Source: Nothopassalora personata
Taxonomy: Eukaryota > Ascomycota > Dothideomycetes > Mycosphaerellales > Mycosphaerellaceae
Assembly: GCA_033816765.1 (NCBI GenBank)
Contig: CM066291.1
Coordinates: 5,394,001-5,458,000 of the forward strand
Length of the DNA: 64,000 bases
Direction of reading: 5' to 3'
Shown here: positions 13,801 through 24,208 of the stretch, one piece after another
How the letters are laid out: the number at the start of each line of letters is the position of its first letter
Position numbering within the stretch: the stretch's first letter is position 1
The notes under the pieces: model-generated
The model's database searches: none
Seen by the model: only the letters and a program-made list of their open reading frames with translations
Told to the model about the DNA's origin: nothing
Position numbers and translations under genes: made by a program

Positions 13801-15425
13801 TTCTAAAGTCCTATAAGGATGCTATAAATAACAAGAAATAGGGACACCTTTAGAAGGAAGCAATCTAGAAGGAGCTAGATGCTCTATAGAGTAACAACAC
13901 CTAGGAGAATGCTGTTCTACTAAAAGGAGCAAACTTAGTTACGTTAAGATAGGTCTTTAATGTTAAAAGAAGCATTAGTGGAGCTATTGAAAAGTTTAAG
14001 GCTAGGCTAGTTGTAAGGGGCTTTTTATAGAAGTTTAGTGTTAACTTTATAGAGACATTTGCGCCTACAGTTAGATAGGACACCCTTAGGGTGTTTATGG
14101 CTATTATGTGTAAGAAGGATCTCCATCTTCACTAAGTAGATGTGAATAATACGTTTATAGAAAGCACCCTCTATAAAGACATCTTTATATTACTACCACT
14201 AGGAGTTGAGCTTCCACTAAACATAGTGTTTAAGATCCTTAAAAGCTTGTATAGACTTAAGCAAGCAGCTAGAGATTGGAATCAACTCTATGTGTTAAAG
14301 CTTAGAGAGATTGGATTTATATAGTTAGAGGTGGATCCATGCCTACTTATCTAAAAGGAAAAAGAGATTATGATTCTTACATATGTAGATGACATTCCAA
14401 TTACTACACTAAAGTTGACAGATGTTCTCTAGTTCAAAAGAGAACTTAGTAAAGTCTTCAAGATTAAAGATCTTAGTAAACCTAAAAAGATCCTTAGCAT
14501 AAGAGTTATAAGGGACAGGAGGAGAGGAATCCTAAAACTTAACTAGGGACACTTTATTAGGGACAACCTTGCTAAGATAGGGATAAACTATAAGAAGGCA
14601 GCACCTATACACTCACCTATAGACAGCTATAAGGCTCTTAAACCTTTAAGCTACATAGATAAGAGGTGTGACAAGGTAGAGTACTAAAGTATTAATAGTA
14701 CATAGATGTAGCTAGCAACAATTATAAGGCTAGATATTGCTTTTGCCCTAGGAAGGATAAGCTCATTTATAAGTAACCTATCCACCCACTATATAAAGGC
14801 TTTAAAGAAGATTATAAGATACCTAAGGTTATATCCTAATCTTAGCCTTATCTTCTCTAGGCATAGAGAAGGATGCCTAGTTGGATACTATAACTCTAAT
14901 TATGCAATAGACAAAGTAGACAGAGTCTCTATCCTTAGGTATGTCTTCTTCCTCTATAGGGCACTAGTCTCCTAGATGAGTAAGAAGCAAAAGTCTATAG
15001 CAACATCCACAATAGAAGCTAAATACATAGCTATAAATGCATGTGTAAAGCAATCCCAATTCCTAGCTTCACTGCTAAGGGAGATAGACTGTCTAGAGTT
15101 AGTAGGAGACTGTTCCTATTAACTAAGGATCACTAGAAACTAGGAGACTATGTTAAGCTTAAGACTAGTCCAATTAAGAGGTAACAACTAAGCTGCCCTT
15201 ACCCTAGTGAAGGACACACATGTTTATAACAAGTTAAAGCACATTAATATTGCCTATAATGCTATTAGGAAACTTTAGTAGAGAAGGCTTATTACTATTA
15301 AGTATACCCTAACATCTAAGATAGTTGTAGATAGGTTCACAAAGCTAAAGACTAGTCTACACTTCTAGAGGTTTGTAAGCTAGCTTAACCTATTATAGAG
15401 GTCTAAATACTACTAATAGGAGAAG
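10830..15425 (+). pseudogene. copia C gag-pol polyprotein remnant
   Basis: Reading through RIP-type stops gives the following. Gag has a damaged zinc knuckle near 11510 (C-L-L-Y where CxxC is expected, then KDHLIKDC). A protease segment lies near 11920, with Asp-Ser-Tyr where Asp-Ser-Gly is usual. GAG-pre-integrase and integrase follow at about 12350-13100. RT lies at about 13900-14500, with the open stretch 14142-14324 (LYRLKQAARDW) and YVDD at about 14386. RNase H is around 14870-15080 (SKKQKS, STIEAKY). Replacement of the second zinc-knuckle Cys by Tyr and of the protease Gly by Tyr is more than RIP alone needs for Gly, so other mutations may also be present. No functional protein can be made. 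Confidence 0.85.
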
Positions 15426-15461
15426 AGTAGACTGTGACCTCCTATGTAAGATAAGTGGGAG

Positions 15462-15708
15462 TGTTAAGATGTAGCATCTTAAGGGGAGCTAATAGTTAGG
15501 TTATAATCTAATAGCCTAAGGCATCTACGATGACTTAGCTTGTCGGAAGACACCTTCTCTCCCCTTTAGCTTAGATAGACATCTAACACAATTAACACAT
15601 TAGTTCCTAATATATTGCTGCATGCCCTGTGGCTATTAGCTAGTTAAAGATTGATCTCTTACTCCACTCCGCTACTAACTACGTATCCTGTTAGGTCTTA
15701 ACTTAACA
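15462..15708 (+). repeat. 3' LTR of copia C
   Basis: 247 bp, nearly the same as 10113-10359. Differences such as GTGGCATC/GTAGCATC and AACAGTTAGG/AATAGTTAGG are C-to-T or G-to-A changes in a CA/TG context, so the LTRs diverged mainly by RIP and not by time. Confidence 0.93.
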
Positions 15709-15713
15709 CTTTC

Positions 15714-16745
15714 CTTTATTTGTACCGTTACTACGGTTACGACTCTTATCGCCGCGGCTACGACGACGGTCGTTATTATTGTTATCGTTCCTACTAACTG
15801 TACCTACTGTAGGCGCTAGTAGTAGAGGCTCGTCCTCTACTAAGGGTTCGCCTATAAAGGTTACGAAGACTAATCGACCGTTCGTAGTAACTAGGGTAGT
15901 ATCGCGTATCTATTCGAGGTATCGCTCGGTAAGCTTACTAAGCGAGAGCTCATTACGCTTCTACTCGTTATATAGTAATGCTCTATAGGTAGGAGTTTTC
16001 TACTATATCGTAAGTAGGAAGTGTCCTAGTAGGTCTCCGTACTCGGTATAGTTACAATCTAGCATCTTAGTCTATAGTACTAGCTAGTCTAAACACTAGT
16101 CGTCGACCCTTTGGGCCTAGCTCTTCTAAAGCCTATTTAGCTCTAGTGTAAGCTATCGCTTACGTAATATGTCGTTTAGTCCGTACTGATCCTTTAGAGC
16201 CTAGACCTTGCCTCTAAGGGTACGTTTACTATGCATTAGCTCCTAGCCTAGCTCTATAGTAGTCCTAATTAGGTAGGTGACTAATTTAGACCTTGCGGAC
16301 GTAAAGATGTTATACATCCGCTACCTACGGTCGGCGTCTAACTAGCGGAGCTTAATAAGCTCCTTATCTTTAGCCGTAGCGTCTTTAGTAGTGTATACTA
16401 ATTGGATTTGCTCGAACGTTAAGTACACCGGCTCTATTGGCTCGGCAGTAGTGTCGTTCGGATCTACATACTTCTAGATGTTTAGAGACTTAGCGTAGAG
16501 CTCTAACTAACTGTTAAACTTGTCCTATTAGTTATAACTCTTAAGAACGATAGTAGCGTGCGGTAAAGCACCGGTACTACCGGGTATCTCGGTAGTCGCT
16601 ATAACGGTGTTAATGGGCCTAATGAAAGTTCCTATAGGTCTACTAGGGTTACTGCACTACTATGTAATAGTTGTTAATAGGATAATAATAGATCCCACTG
16701 GTTCTTTATAACGATGCAAAATCTACTCTAGGGCTTCGTTTTGTA
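15714..16745 (-). pseudogene. copia A gag remnant, upstream part
   Basis: The reverse complement matches 39250-40270 of copy B. The frame is coherent when TAG/TAA codons are read as former Gln, with a hydrophilic helical N-terminal region and a basic Arg/Asn/Ser-rich stretch near 15720-15780 that suits nucleic-acid binding. The 5' end is interrupted by the solo LTR at 16751. Confidence 0.7.
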
Positions 16746-16750
16746 TAGCG

Positions 16751-17069
16751 TGTTACGGATCGGTCTGGGGAAGCCCGTAGCCAACCAATCGATGCCAGCA
16801 GACCAGCGGATGCACCCGATATGCAGAGCGCTCTCAGTGCTCTCGGGTGCTCTCTCGAGAGAGCAGAGAGAGCAGAGAGAGCAGGAAAGATCACGCCAAG
16901 ACACGGCACTATATAGACGACGCTCTTTTGCAAGTAGATAGGAGCCTCGTGCTCAACTCATTTTAAGTATACACCATATACTGTTTGGGACCACTACCTT
17001 CTCAACGAGTCAGAGACATCACTGCAAAGATCCAAGCCCAGTTGGGATAACGTACAGCGGTTCCTAACA
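16751..17069. repeat. solo LTR, not RIPed, inserted in copia A leader
   Basis: 319 bp beginning TGTTACGG and ending CCTAACA, flanked by TAGCG on both sides (16746-16750, 17070-17074). Copy B has the empty site at about 39222-39240 without insertion, which confirms the boundaries. It has normal CA/TG content, a TATA-like CTATATAG near 16910, and a purine-rich stretch of GAGAGAGCA repeats (16855-16885) facing CTCTC repeats. I see no internal region, so it is a solo LTR left by LTR-LTR recombination, or possibly a short LTR-like non-autonomous element. It does not match the LTRs of A-F. Confidence 0.88.
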
Positions 17070-17091
17070 TAGCGAACGTTAGTAAGCGCCT

Positions 17092-17105
17092 GTCGGGCTC
17101 ATAAC
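17092..17105 (-). promoter_or_regulatory. primer-binding site of copia A (initiator tRNA-Met anticodon arm)
   Basis: On the minus strand, directly after the 5' LTR, the sequence is GTTATGAGCCCGAC, the same type as in copia C. Its complement carries CGGGCTCATAAC, matching the anticodon arm of initiator tRNA-Met. Confidence 0.78.
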
Positions 17106-17311
17106 TATTACGTTATAAGTAGTTAGAAGTTATAAAATGGGCTCATAAAGGTGTTTTAAAAGTAGGTAGTAGATTGCATGTATCTAAGCTAGAATTGAAA
17201 GGGCTGCTTATGAAAAGGCTATAGGTGACTAATTAATGTTACCTAATTCTTAGCCGCTACTACCTTAGGTTTAATTAGGCTATAGCGCCGGTGTACGCTT
17301 AGATCGTAACA
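17106..17311 (-). repeat. 5' LTR of copia A
   Basis: 206 bp, TGTTACGATC...ACGTAATA on the minus strand, flanked on its outer side by GGTAT. The differences from the left LTR are mainly RIP-type transitions. Confidence 0.93.
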
Positions 17312-19275
17312 GGTATAGAGTATCTCCGGATTTACGATCGCCTTAAGCTTTAGTATCTCGTTAATCGGCTTATTATAGACAGCCTTAATAGTATTAGTAA
17401 TAATAGCTCTTAATATCTCCCGCCCCGTAGTATCGTCTTATAGGCTAGGCGTATTGTAGATGTTATCTACATTAAGGGAAGTAGACGGAGTATATATATC
17501 TTATGTTAGGCTAGAAGCTAGAATTATAGAATAATAGACGACTTAAGTAGTAGTTATAGTACGCTACCTTACCTTATGCCCTAATACCTTATAGCGGGTA
17601 GGATCCTTAAAGTTTATATTATCGTAGTTAAGTACTATCTACTTATCGTAGCCTATAGTAGGGAGGTAGATCTAGATATACGTAAGCTACGGATTTGATA
17701 TAATAACGGCTTTATGTATCGAGAGTAGGGAAGTTAGGTCTAAAGTATACTAAAGCGTAAAGTCCTATCTACGAACGCGTCTCGATTTGCTTCGTAAATA
17801 GAGGATTACTATAGCTATAAAGCGTTCTAAACCGTACAGTTTAATCTATAGAAGCGCCTCGATGTAATACCTAGCTACTAGCTTTACTACTTAAAGAGGA
17901 CTATAGTTATAAGCGTTCTAAACCGTGCATCCTACCGTCTCGATACTAGTGTTATACCGTAGTAATTAAGCGTTCTAAACCGTATAAGGCGTAGCGAGCA
18001 TATAAATCGGTAGCTATACATATATAGATATAAGGTAAGACGGCGATTAAGCATTATAAAGACGTAGTAGCTATTTAATAGTACGCCTATAGCATACTAT
18101 TACGCATATTTATAGGCTTATTCTACGTACCTTACTATGTTCTATAACACTAGTTAATAACCGATTACTAGTAGTATAGCTCTAATAGATACCTAACCTA
18201 TATAGTATATCGATACACCGTCGCTTAGTACTAGATCCTTATAGATATATCGACACGAGCGAATAGAGAGTGTTAGATCGTTTAGCTATTCTCGAATGTA
18301 ATACCGACGCTATAATAAAGAACATACGCTATTATACTAACCGGTCTAGCGCGTTACTCTAAAATTAGCTCGTCTAGTGTAATCGGAAGTTACTTATAAA
18401 ATGTAGTAGTATTTAATGCTAGATAGGAGCATTAGTTTAGATAATCTTATATACTACCGTAAAATCTATATTATTTAAACTGTCGATGTTAGTACCGCCG
18501 GTTAACTAAAAGGTGCCGAACGGATAATAGCCTACTAGACTATTAAGCTCCTCTATAGCGTAAAAGGTCGGAGTCTAATTACGGCGGGACCCTCGTCTAT
18601 ATAGTATAGCGTTAATCGACCGATGTTTAATTAAACGACGTAATGCTTTCCGACGTAACTCCGTAGTACTATAGTACCTTAACTTAAGCGATACGCTATA
18701 GCTCGAGGTACTAGGCGCTACGCCTACCTAGGCCTATAGGAATTTATAAAGGCTCTAGTTATAGCTACGTAAGAGGTTTACGATAGACTATAACTTCTCC
18801 TACGCCGGTATACTATCGTCCTACCGTCGTATATACCTCCTTGTTAGTCTAGTCGGTCCGCGTACTACCTATGTTTATATTAACGTCGGGCGTAGGCGCG
18901 GGCGTGCTAGTATACTTAGAGGGAATCTGATATAATCCTCCTCTTTATTACTATCTAGAGGGTTAATATTAACGTTAGAGTAGCCCTCGGATAATCCTTC
19001 TAACTCTACGTCTTTAAATACGTGTAATAAGGAGTATTGTCGCGCGGATAGTAATTATAGGACGTTCTAATAGGCATTAGACGCTATTGTTAATTTAATT
19101 AAAAGCGCCGAGCGTGCGCTATCGAATATAGTAGTTATTAAGGCAATAGAGTAACTTAGTAATAGAGATATATGCCTTCGAATGTAATAGTGCTTGTTTA
19201 TATATAGGGCTAAATTCGTATATACTAAAACAGCCCTATTTAGTCTTAGACTCGCTACGCGAATTGGCACTCCTA
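17312..19275. other. RIP-saturated unidentified repeat DNA, right flank of copia A
   Basis: Same composition as 1-4330, and the two were contiguous before A inserted. The minus strand can be read as protein-like sequence in pieces, including a 67-codon open stretch at 19067-19270, but I do not recognise it. The composition changes sharply to normal near 19275-19290, which marks the edge of the gene island. Confidence 0.7.
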
Positions 19276-19338
19276 GCCCTCTAATTGGCTAAACGGTGCA
19301 GAACCGTGCTTAACGGAGCTAAAGCGAGCTTGAGCGAG

Positions 19339-19356
19339 CCTAGCGCGTGCGCTAGG
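19339..19356. other. perfect hairpin at the island boundary
   Basis: CCTAGCGC-GT-GCGCTAGG, an 8-bp stem, sits at the end of a short GC-rich segment that begins ATTGGC and ends GCCAAT. A hairpin at a repeat edge recalls transposon termini, for example Helitron 3' ends, but the rest of a terminus is not evident. Confidence 0.35.
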
Positions 19357-19445
19357 CGAAGCCAAAGCCAATTCCTGCGGCGAGTCTGAGTTTACTGAGG
19401 TAAGTACTCTAGGTAGGTATCCTGGAAACGTATGCCTGGCCTTAG

Positions 19446-19800
19446 CTGCAAGAGACCTGGCGACAAGAGCTCACGGAGTATCCTGAGGCCAAGTTGGTCA
19501 TGAACAATATGCACGCCGATGTGAATGAAGGCACCGTCATGCAACAGTACATCTCGATATAAATATGACCTTCACTGCGAATGTGGATCTGAAAGCGTTC
19601 GCGGAGCTGAGTGGATGAGACAGGGGAATGGAAAGTGAGTATTTTCTTTCGAAACAAAAGACCACTGCTTCTTCTGATCTTGGTACGATGGCCCGCTGGA
19701 TGTTGCCTGAGATGGGAGCTGGTAAGCATAATACGAGCTTTAGCATGCGCGCAGTACAAGGATTTTCTGGCAAGGGGGAGGTGTGCTCGACAAAACCTCT
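19446..19800 (+). pseudogene. unrecognised gene fragment at the island edge
   Basis: The frame from 19446 to a TAA at 19560-19562 reads as ordinary protein (begins LQETWRQELTEYPEAK) without RIP signature. After that, protein-like pieces continue in other frames (FAELSG near 19595; SMRAVQGFSGKG near 19740). Together they resemble a small, frameshifted domain whose 5' end was lost at the repeat boundary. The shape (EYP..., then a Phe-Ala-Glu strand, then a Met-Arg-...-Gly end) recalls NTF2/SnoaL-like proteins common in these fungi, but this is a weak impression. A GTGAGT donor at 19635 leaves open a spliced, intact structure. Confidence 0.3.
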
Positions 19801-19846
19801 CGACTGCCTGGAGACGTCGGCATATCAGATCAGACTGGGTCACATC

Positions 19847-20530
19847 ATGGAAGCCCAGGCAGACGCCGCTCTGCGAGTCTTCGCTATTGTGGAACTCACT
19901 GGACTCATTTGCCAACACCTTCCACTGGCAGGCCTTATCAATCTTCAGAATGCTTGCCGACAATTGCACGGCATCATCGCCCCGTCCAAAGTTCTATGGC
20001 AGACATCTTCTTGGTTGCAGAAGGAGGTATTGGACTCCCCGATACACGGCGACACGCCTCAAGTCAGACCCAACCTTGCCTTCAACAACAGCTACACTCG
20101 ACCAGGCCAATCTCACTTCAGATCACGAGGACCAGTCATGCACTACGACAGGGTCGCCATCGACTTTGTCGTCCGTCGCTGCCCGTCTACCACGTCGTAC
20201 GACGCAGTGCTGAAGCCCGGTCTGTCATCAACGCACGAGTGGTGGAGACTTTCGCGCATCGCGGAGTACAACTACAAGGTCATCGTGCAACTGAGCAGCT
20301 CCAACGATGAGCACTCTGAGATCTTTCAGCAATGCCTCATGCCAAGTGGTTCGACGATTGGGGAGCTGTACGACCTACTGTATGACATGGCTTTCGCAAG
20401 GGGCTCGCCAAGCCTGGATCGGTTGTACAGAATGCGACCTAGGTACGCACATTACAGCATGTATACCTCAAGCATCAGGCAGATCTCGTCTGTGCCTTTG
20501 CCTGGCGATGGCTTGAGGACAAGCATGTAA
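19847..20530 (+). CDS. F-box-like protein, 227 aa
   Basis: The N-terminus reads VFAIVELTGLICQHLPLAGL then LINLQNACRQLHGII...VLW, the pattern of fungal F-box domains (Leu-Pro at the start of helix 1, spaced Leu/Val, conserved Trp at the end, residues about 10-52). F-box proteins bind Skp1 and bring substrates to SCF ubiquitin ligases; the target here is unknown. The remaining 170 residues have no repeat domain I recognise. I chose ATG 19847 because the F-box follows it at the usual distance. The frame stays open up to an ATG at 19628, but that upstream part overlaps what looks like a broken neighbouring gene. No RIP signature is seen and codon use is GC-rich at the third position. It is on the same strand as the fragment before and after it. 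Confidence 0.72.
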   Translation: MEAQADAALRVFAIVELTGLICQHLPLAGLINLQNACRQLHGIIAPSKVLWQTSSWLQKEVLDSPIHGDTPQVRPNLAFNNSYTRPGQSHFRSRGPVMHYDRVAIDFVVRRCPSTTSYDAVLKPGLSSTHEWWRLSRIAEYNYKVIVQLSSSNDEHSEIFQQCLMPSGSTIGELYDLLYDMAFARGSPSLDRLYRMRPRYAHYSMYTSSIRQISSVPLPGDGLRTSM

Positions 20531-20651
20531 TGTGAGCAGTGGGTCCACATTAGGGCTTCCGGTTACTGTTCAGTGGGCATCGAAGGAGCTGCCATCTGCT
20601 TTCCATCCTCATCGAGGATGAGATTCTTAGTGTTCACCTCATGAGGGTTGT

Positions 20652-21536
20652 ATGGCATCTTTGTCAGCTAGATTCAACTCCCGCGTGGATGCAGATCACA
20701 GCTCCAGCTTCATCAACCCTCTGCACCCGCCAAGGCCTCTCCACCAAACATCTTCACCACCAGCTCAAACTACCACGTCCCATTTCGAAAACATCACCGG
20801 CCCACACGCCCTAGCATCCCGAATCCGCACCGTAACCCTCCAGACGTTCGACTTGTTCAACCACAACAACACCAACGAACCCGTCCTGCAATATCTAGCA
20901 CCCGACTTGACCTCCATATCGGAAAAGACGATATAGACGCCCGGCAGTGCATAAGGTCCAGCGATCACATGGACGAGCACGTGCGGATGCTGGACGAGAA
21001 TATGAGTTATACTTTCACGCTGATTGATTGCACTGTGGAGCTCGAAGATAGTGACCGCCAGGCCGTTGTGATTCTTAGCGCGCGGTCTGGAATACGACGA
21101 CTATGGAGCAGAGTTTGAGGGTGGAATTTACGAGTATTTGCAAATGGCAGCTGAGAGCGCAGAGTTGGAATGGGTGATGTGTAGTAGTAGGAGTATTCGT
21201 GGTACGGTGTCGGATATGGGGTTTTGTTTGAAAGTAGGCGCTTTTTCGAAGTGTGGTCTAGAGCTTGAAGTGATCGCCGCCGGGAAAAAAACAGTACACG
21301 ATATTGTTGCGCCTCTGACTGGATTGAACTGGCCGGGAGGATGGTACGTTATATGTGGAGCTTCCAGGAGCCCTGGGAGCACAGTCTCTGGACATCGCGC
21401 ACGTCTTGCAGAGACCTTGATCAGCGGATTCTCGATTGCCCCTTGTGTAGCCACTGCATTGGCAGCTTTTAGACAGAACTCGCAGGAAGCAGAGCACGTA
21501 CTCTCAGGTATCACCAACACGTTATCCATGAGCTAG
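20652..21536 (+). pseudogene. broken or spliced gene, unrecognised (small NTF2-like fold possible)
   Basis: Three protein-like segments follow one another. Frame 1 runs from ATG 20652 to about 20924. A different frame runs over about 20936-21080 (HVRMLDENMSYTFTLIDCTV). Frame 1 resumes from about 21085 to TAG 21536 (EYDDYGAEFEGGIYEYLQMA, later GGWYVICGASRSPGS). The two frame changes compensate each other, so it is either a pseudogene with two indels or a gene whose middle part is mis-read, for example through an intron. There is no RIP signature. I do not recognise the family. A small cone-shaped NTF2/SnoaL-like domain is possible from the pattern of a helix, Met-X-Tyr-X-Phe and a late Gly-X-Trp strand, but this is inference. 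Confidence 0.35.
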
Positions 21537-21824
21537 CTTGTAGAGTGGATCAGGGTTTATAGCTCTTCACGACGCGTCGTCGTTGGTCCGAAGGTATGTG
21601 CCGTTGTCCAGAAATGGCAGAACCGTACTTCTGGGATTGGTTCGCCATCGAGCTGGCCTTGGACCGTGACGATGTGCAGGGCATGTGGAGGTCGAGAAGT
21701 CGGCACCAGGTTCCGGATCTTCAAGTAGCGGCTGGACCACTAGTCATTGTATGGCGTGGCCCATGATCAATGCTGTTCTTTCGAGCGTATAGCCTCAGCA
21801 TCATCAACGAGGATATGCGCAATC

Positions 21825-22556
21825 TCAATCCGAATCATACATATACTCCTCCACCTCCACCTCTTTCCTCGCACTTCTACCCACTCCCCCACCTCCTCCT
21901 CCATATCGCCTCCTCAACTCCATCAACTCCTCATCGCTCTCCCCCATCACCTCCGTAGCCCTCTCCACCGCCATCCGAATCAAAACCTCATCCTCACTCC
22001 CCTCTTCAAGATCCTCATACCCACCCGGCAACTCTCCAACAGGCTCATACCCCTTCTCCCTCTCGCCCTGCTCAAACCTCCTCAGCACCGCCTTAAACTC
22101 CTCATCAAACCCCTCCCACACCCGAACCCCATCCTCTTTCGGCACTTGATACCACCCCGGACAATCCTCGACCCAGATCCTCGCCCTCGGCAAAGTCTCC
22201 GGTATTGTCCCTTCCACCAAACTTCCCGCCGCAACATGTACCCTCTCCCCCTTATAGCAGTCATACTGCATATTCAACGTACTCCCGCACGAATTGCAGA
22301 AGGACCTGGTCGCGATGGAGTCCATTCCATCGCTGATTAGGAGGCGCGTTGTGGTGATTGCGGCCCCGCCGTCGCCAGGGTCGTGGAAGTTTAGGGTGGA
22401 GGAGGGGAAGGCTAGCCAGGCTACGAACGGGGCGCCGGAGATCCGTTGGCATTGGGTGCAGTGGCAGAAGTCGAGAGAGGTGGGGGCGGAGGTGGAGGTC
22501 CAGGTTATGGTGCGGCAGGCGCAGGTGCCGCAGTAGGTGGTGGTGGTGGTGGTCAT
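21825..22556 (-). CDS. GFA/CENP-V-type zinc protein, 243 aa
   Basis: Zinc-binding cysteines are spaced as in the GFA (Mss4-like) family. CAC is at residues 12-14, CHCTQC at 31-36 and CNSC followed by GS at 87-91, with the typical QRISGAPFVAW segment after the second cluster. GFA proteins were named for glutathione-dependent formaldehyde activation, but most fungal members have no tested substrate, so only the fold is safe. The first eight residues are a Thr run (MTTTTTTY). The C-terminal 85 residues are extra compared with the usual 130-160-residue domain and are acidic and Glu/Arg-rich (EEFKAVLRRFEQGEREKG). Single exon, no RIP signature. A long frame on the opposite strand is only its shadow. 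Confidence 0.85.
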   Translation of the reverse strand: MTTTTTTYCGTCACRTITWTSTSAPTSLDFCHCTQCQRISGAPFVAWLAFPSSTLNFHDPGDGGAAITTTRLLISDGMDSIATRSFCNSCGSTLNMQYDCYKGERVHVAAGSLVEGTIPETLPRARIWVEDCPGWYQVPKEDGVRVWEGFDEEFKAVLRRFEQGEREKGYEPVGELPGGYEDLEEGSEDEVLIRMAVERATEVMGESDEELMELRRRYGGGGGGVGRSARKEVEVEEYMYDSD

Positions 22557-22559
22557 GGT

Positions 22560-22880
22560 ATGGAGTGGTGCGGAGAGCTAGGTGGGTGGTGGTGAGTGGG
22601 GAGGTATCAGATGGCAGTCACTTTGAAGCTTGATTTGTGAGGTGAGGTTTTTGAGAAGGGAGGTGCTACACGAGATGTAGAGTGTTGAGACTTAGCTGAT
22701 CATGCCATTGTCGGCATTGCTACAAGAAATGTGTGCATACGCTGTGTTTGTACAACATTGCTGAAGAAGTGACGAAGGATGTTGAACTTTCGAGGTGAAA
22801 CAGCTTCCTCGGACGGTGGCCTAGGCTTACAAAACCGGCAAATACCCGCATTCAAAATTCGCAATCCTCTATCCTTATTA
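22560..22880. other. upstream region of the GFA gene
   Basis: Balanced composition and no open frame of note. It should hold the promoter of the minus-strand GFA gene; I see no convincing TATA or CCAAT element. It ends where RIPed DNA begins. Confidence 0.5.
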
Positions 22881-22920
22881 TTATAGACTCGCTATTTGTC
22901 TTATAGACTCGCTATTTGTC
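22881..22920. repeat. 20-bp direct tandem duplication at the RIP boundary
   Basis: TTATAGACTCGCTATTTGTC occurs twice in a row, followed by the related TGTTAGCACACTCGCTATA. It sits exactly at the transition from the gene island to RIPed DNA and may be part of an element terminus. Confidence 0.85.
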
Positions 22921-24208
22921 TGTTAGCACACTCGCTATATATAATACTACGTCTAGCGATCGATCTAGAGCCCTTTCGTATCGATATCGAGCTATAGACT
23001 ACCGCTAGATTTATATAGGTAGCTATTCGAGATAACCTCTTTAATCTCTACGGTATTCGAATTAGTAAACGGACCCTCCGCTAGCGACTTATAGAGTAGC
23101 GAGGGACTCGCGAGGATAATTAGGCTTATAATTAGGCTCGCTAGCCCGAGCTACGCTAGCGAGTCGAGGAACTATTCTAGAAATATAGCCTCGACGATAG
23201 CGAGTCTTATACTATCCTCCGCCTCGATAGATTTGACCTTACCCTTCGCTAGTATTAAGAGCTACGAAGAGGTATTAGATTAAAGCGTAGTCTTAGTAAA
23301 GAATAAGCTTTAGCTATAGAGCCTAAGATATAGTAAGTCCTTTAGGAAGTTATAAGTAGTAGCTATTAGTAAGACTAGGGCTATCGTAAGCTAGTAAGAG
23401 AGCTACGTAAGAGTTATTATATTATTAGACGGTAGGATAGACTTAGTATCTATAGACTCGTAGACTAGACTCGCTAACTTTATTAGCGACCGTATTAGGT
23501 GTAAGGACCGTAAGGCTATAAGGGGATGTCGTAATGTATAGTACGCCTACGATCTTCTAATCGTAGATAAACTAAAGCTTACTTTCTTCTATAGACGCTA
23601 TACGCGTCTCCTAGTATACGTATACGCGTTACGTACGGTATGCTAAGCCGGGTATAGCCGCATTATATATAAGGGTTAGCTATAGGCTACCCTTATAACT
23701 ACCTTCCCTTCTAGGACGAGCTACCCTTAGCTCGCGGCTTTAGGAGGTTTCTATATAAGTGATCTATCTACTTCTCGTAGATTCCGTTACTATACGACCC
23801 GCCTACGGGTCTCGTACGTATCGTTATCGTAGTATAGGTAGGTATAAAGTTATAGTTACTAGGTTAAATAACTCGAGGGTTTAGGAAGCGTACCCTCTCC
23901 CTCCTTTTCCTTCTTTTCCCTTATACTACGTTCTCGTAGCGCACTATACCCGTACTACTAGCGATCTACTAGCTCCTCGCTAGCGACTATCTAGCGACCC
24001 GCTAGTACTACTATAGCTTTAGACGAAGCTATCTAAGACTAGCTCCGCTGGGAGGCCCTTATAGGGGGCCTATTAGTACTACTAATACTATTACTAGTAC
24101 TACTAGTATAGATGTCTAGCGCGCTTAGCGTACTAGACACGCTAGCGAAGCGTAAGTTTAGCGTACTAGGGCCGTAGACCCCTAAGTCCTTACTAGCTAG
24201 GCGCCTAG
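22921..24208 (+). pseudogene. RIPed plus-strand ORF remnant interrupted by element F
   Basis: Reading TAG/TAA as mutated Gln codons gives a long coherent plus-strand frame, with short readable runs such as YEEVLDQSVVLVKNKL and RCKDRKAIRGCRNVQYAYDL. It seems to resume after element F at about 35850-36700. I do not recognise the protein. It faces the gypsy H remnant in opposite orientation, so it could be an antisense gene of that element or a separate repeat. Confidence 0.35.

Larger units (their letters stand above)
10113..15708 (+). mobile_element. Ty1/copia LTR retrotransposon C, nested in A, partly RIPed
   Basis: The element is 5,596 bp with 247-bp LTRs (10113-10359, 15462-15708) and target duplication CTTTC. 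Plus orientation follows from the primer site right after the left LTR and the purine-rich GATAAGTGGGAG before the right LTR. The internal frame has gag with a damaged zinc knuckle, protease, integrase, then RT and RNase H, the Ty1/copia order. RIP is lighter than in A: CA and TG still occur regularly and some frames stay open for 60 codons. The simplest reading is later insertion, or exposure to fewer RIP cycles. Confidence 0.93.
4331..17311 (-). mobile_element. Ty1/copia LTR retrotransposon A, RIP-inactivated, with two nested insertions
   Basis: Two 206-bp LTRs (4331-4536 and 17106-17311) are flanked by the 5-bp duplication GGTAT (4326-4330 and 17312-17316). The primer site next to the right LTR and the polypurine tract next to the left LTR show minus-strand orientation. 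Without copia C (5,596 bp plus TSD) and the solo LTR (319 bp plus TSD) the element is about 7.06 kb, close to copy B (about 7.2 kb). Order on the minus strand is gag, integrase, RT (YVDD at 6820-6831), RNase H, the copia order. Coding frames carry many TAG/TAA codons and the element cannot be autonomous. Confidence 0.93.

Noticed and set aside
15779..15988. 69-codon frame shared with 39985-40272 on the opposite strand
   Set aside because: It is antisense to gag in both copies of the same copia family, so conservation is that of the gag frame.
17312..19275. RecQ-like telomere-linked helicase or Helitron remnant
   Set aside because: Minus-strand protein-like pieces gave only a vague resemblance; no helicase motif could be placed and no telomeric repeat was seen.
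19611..20310. Two other long plus frames overlapping the F-box gene
   Set aside because: They are shadow frames with irregular composition; only the 19847-20530 frame has domain sense.
21747..22340. 197-codon plus-strand frame, Pro/Leu/His-rich
   Set aside because: It is the shadow of the GFA gene on the minus strand; composition mirrors its acidic, Arg/Glu-rich tail.
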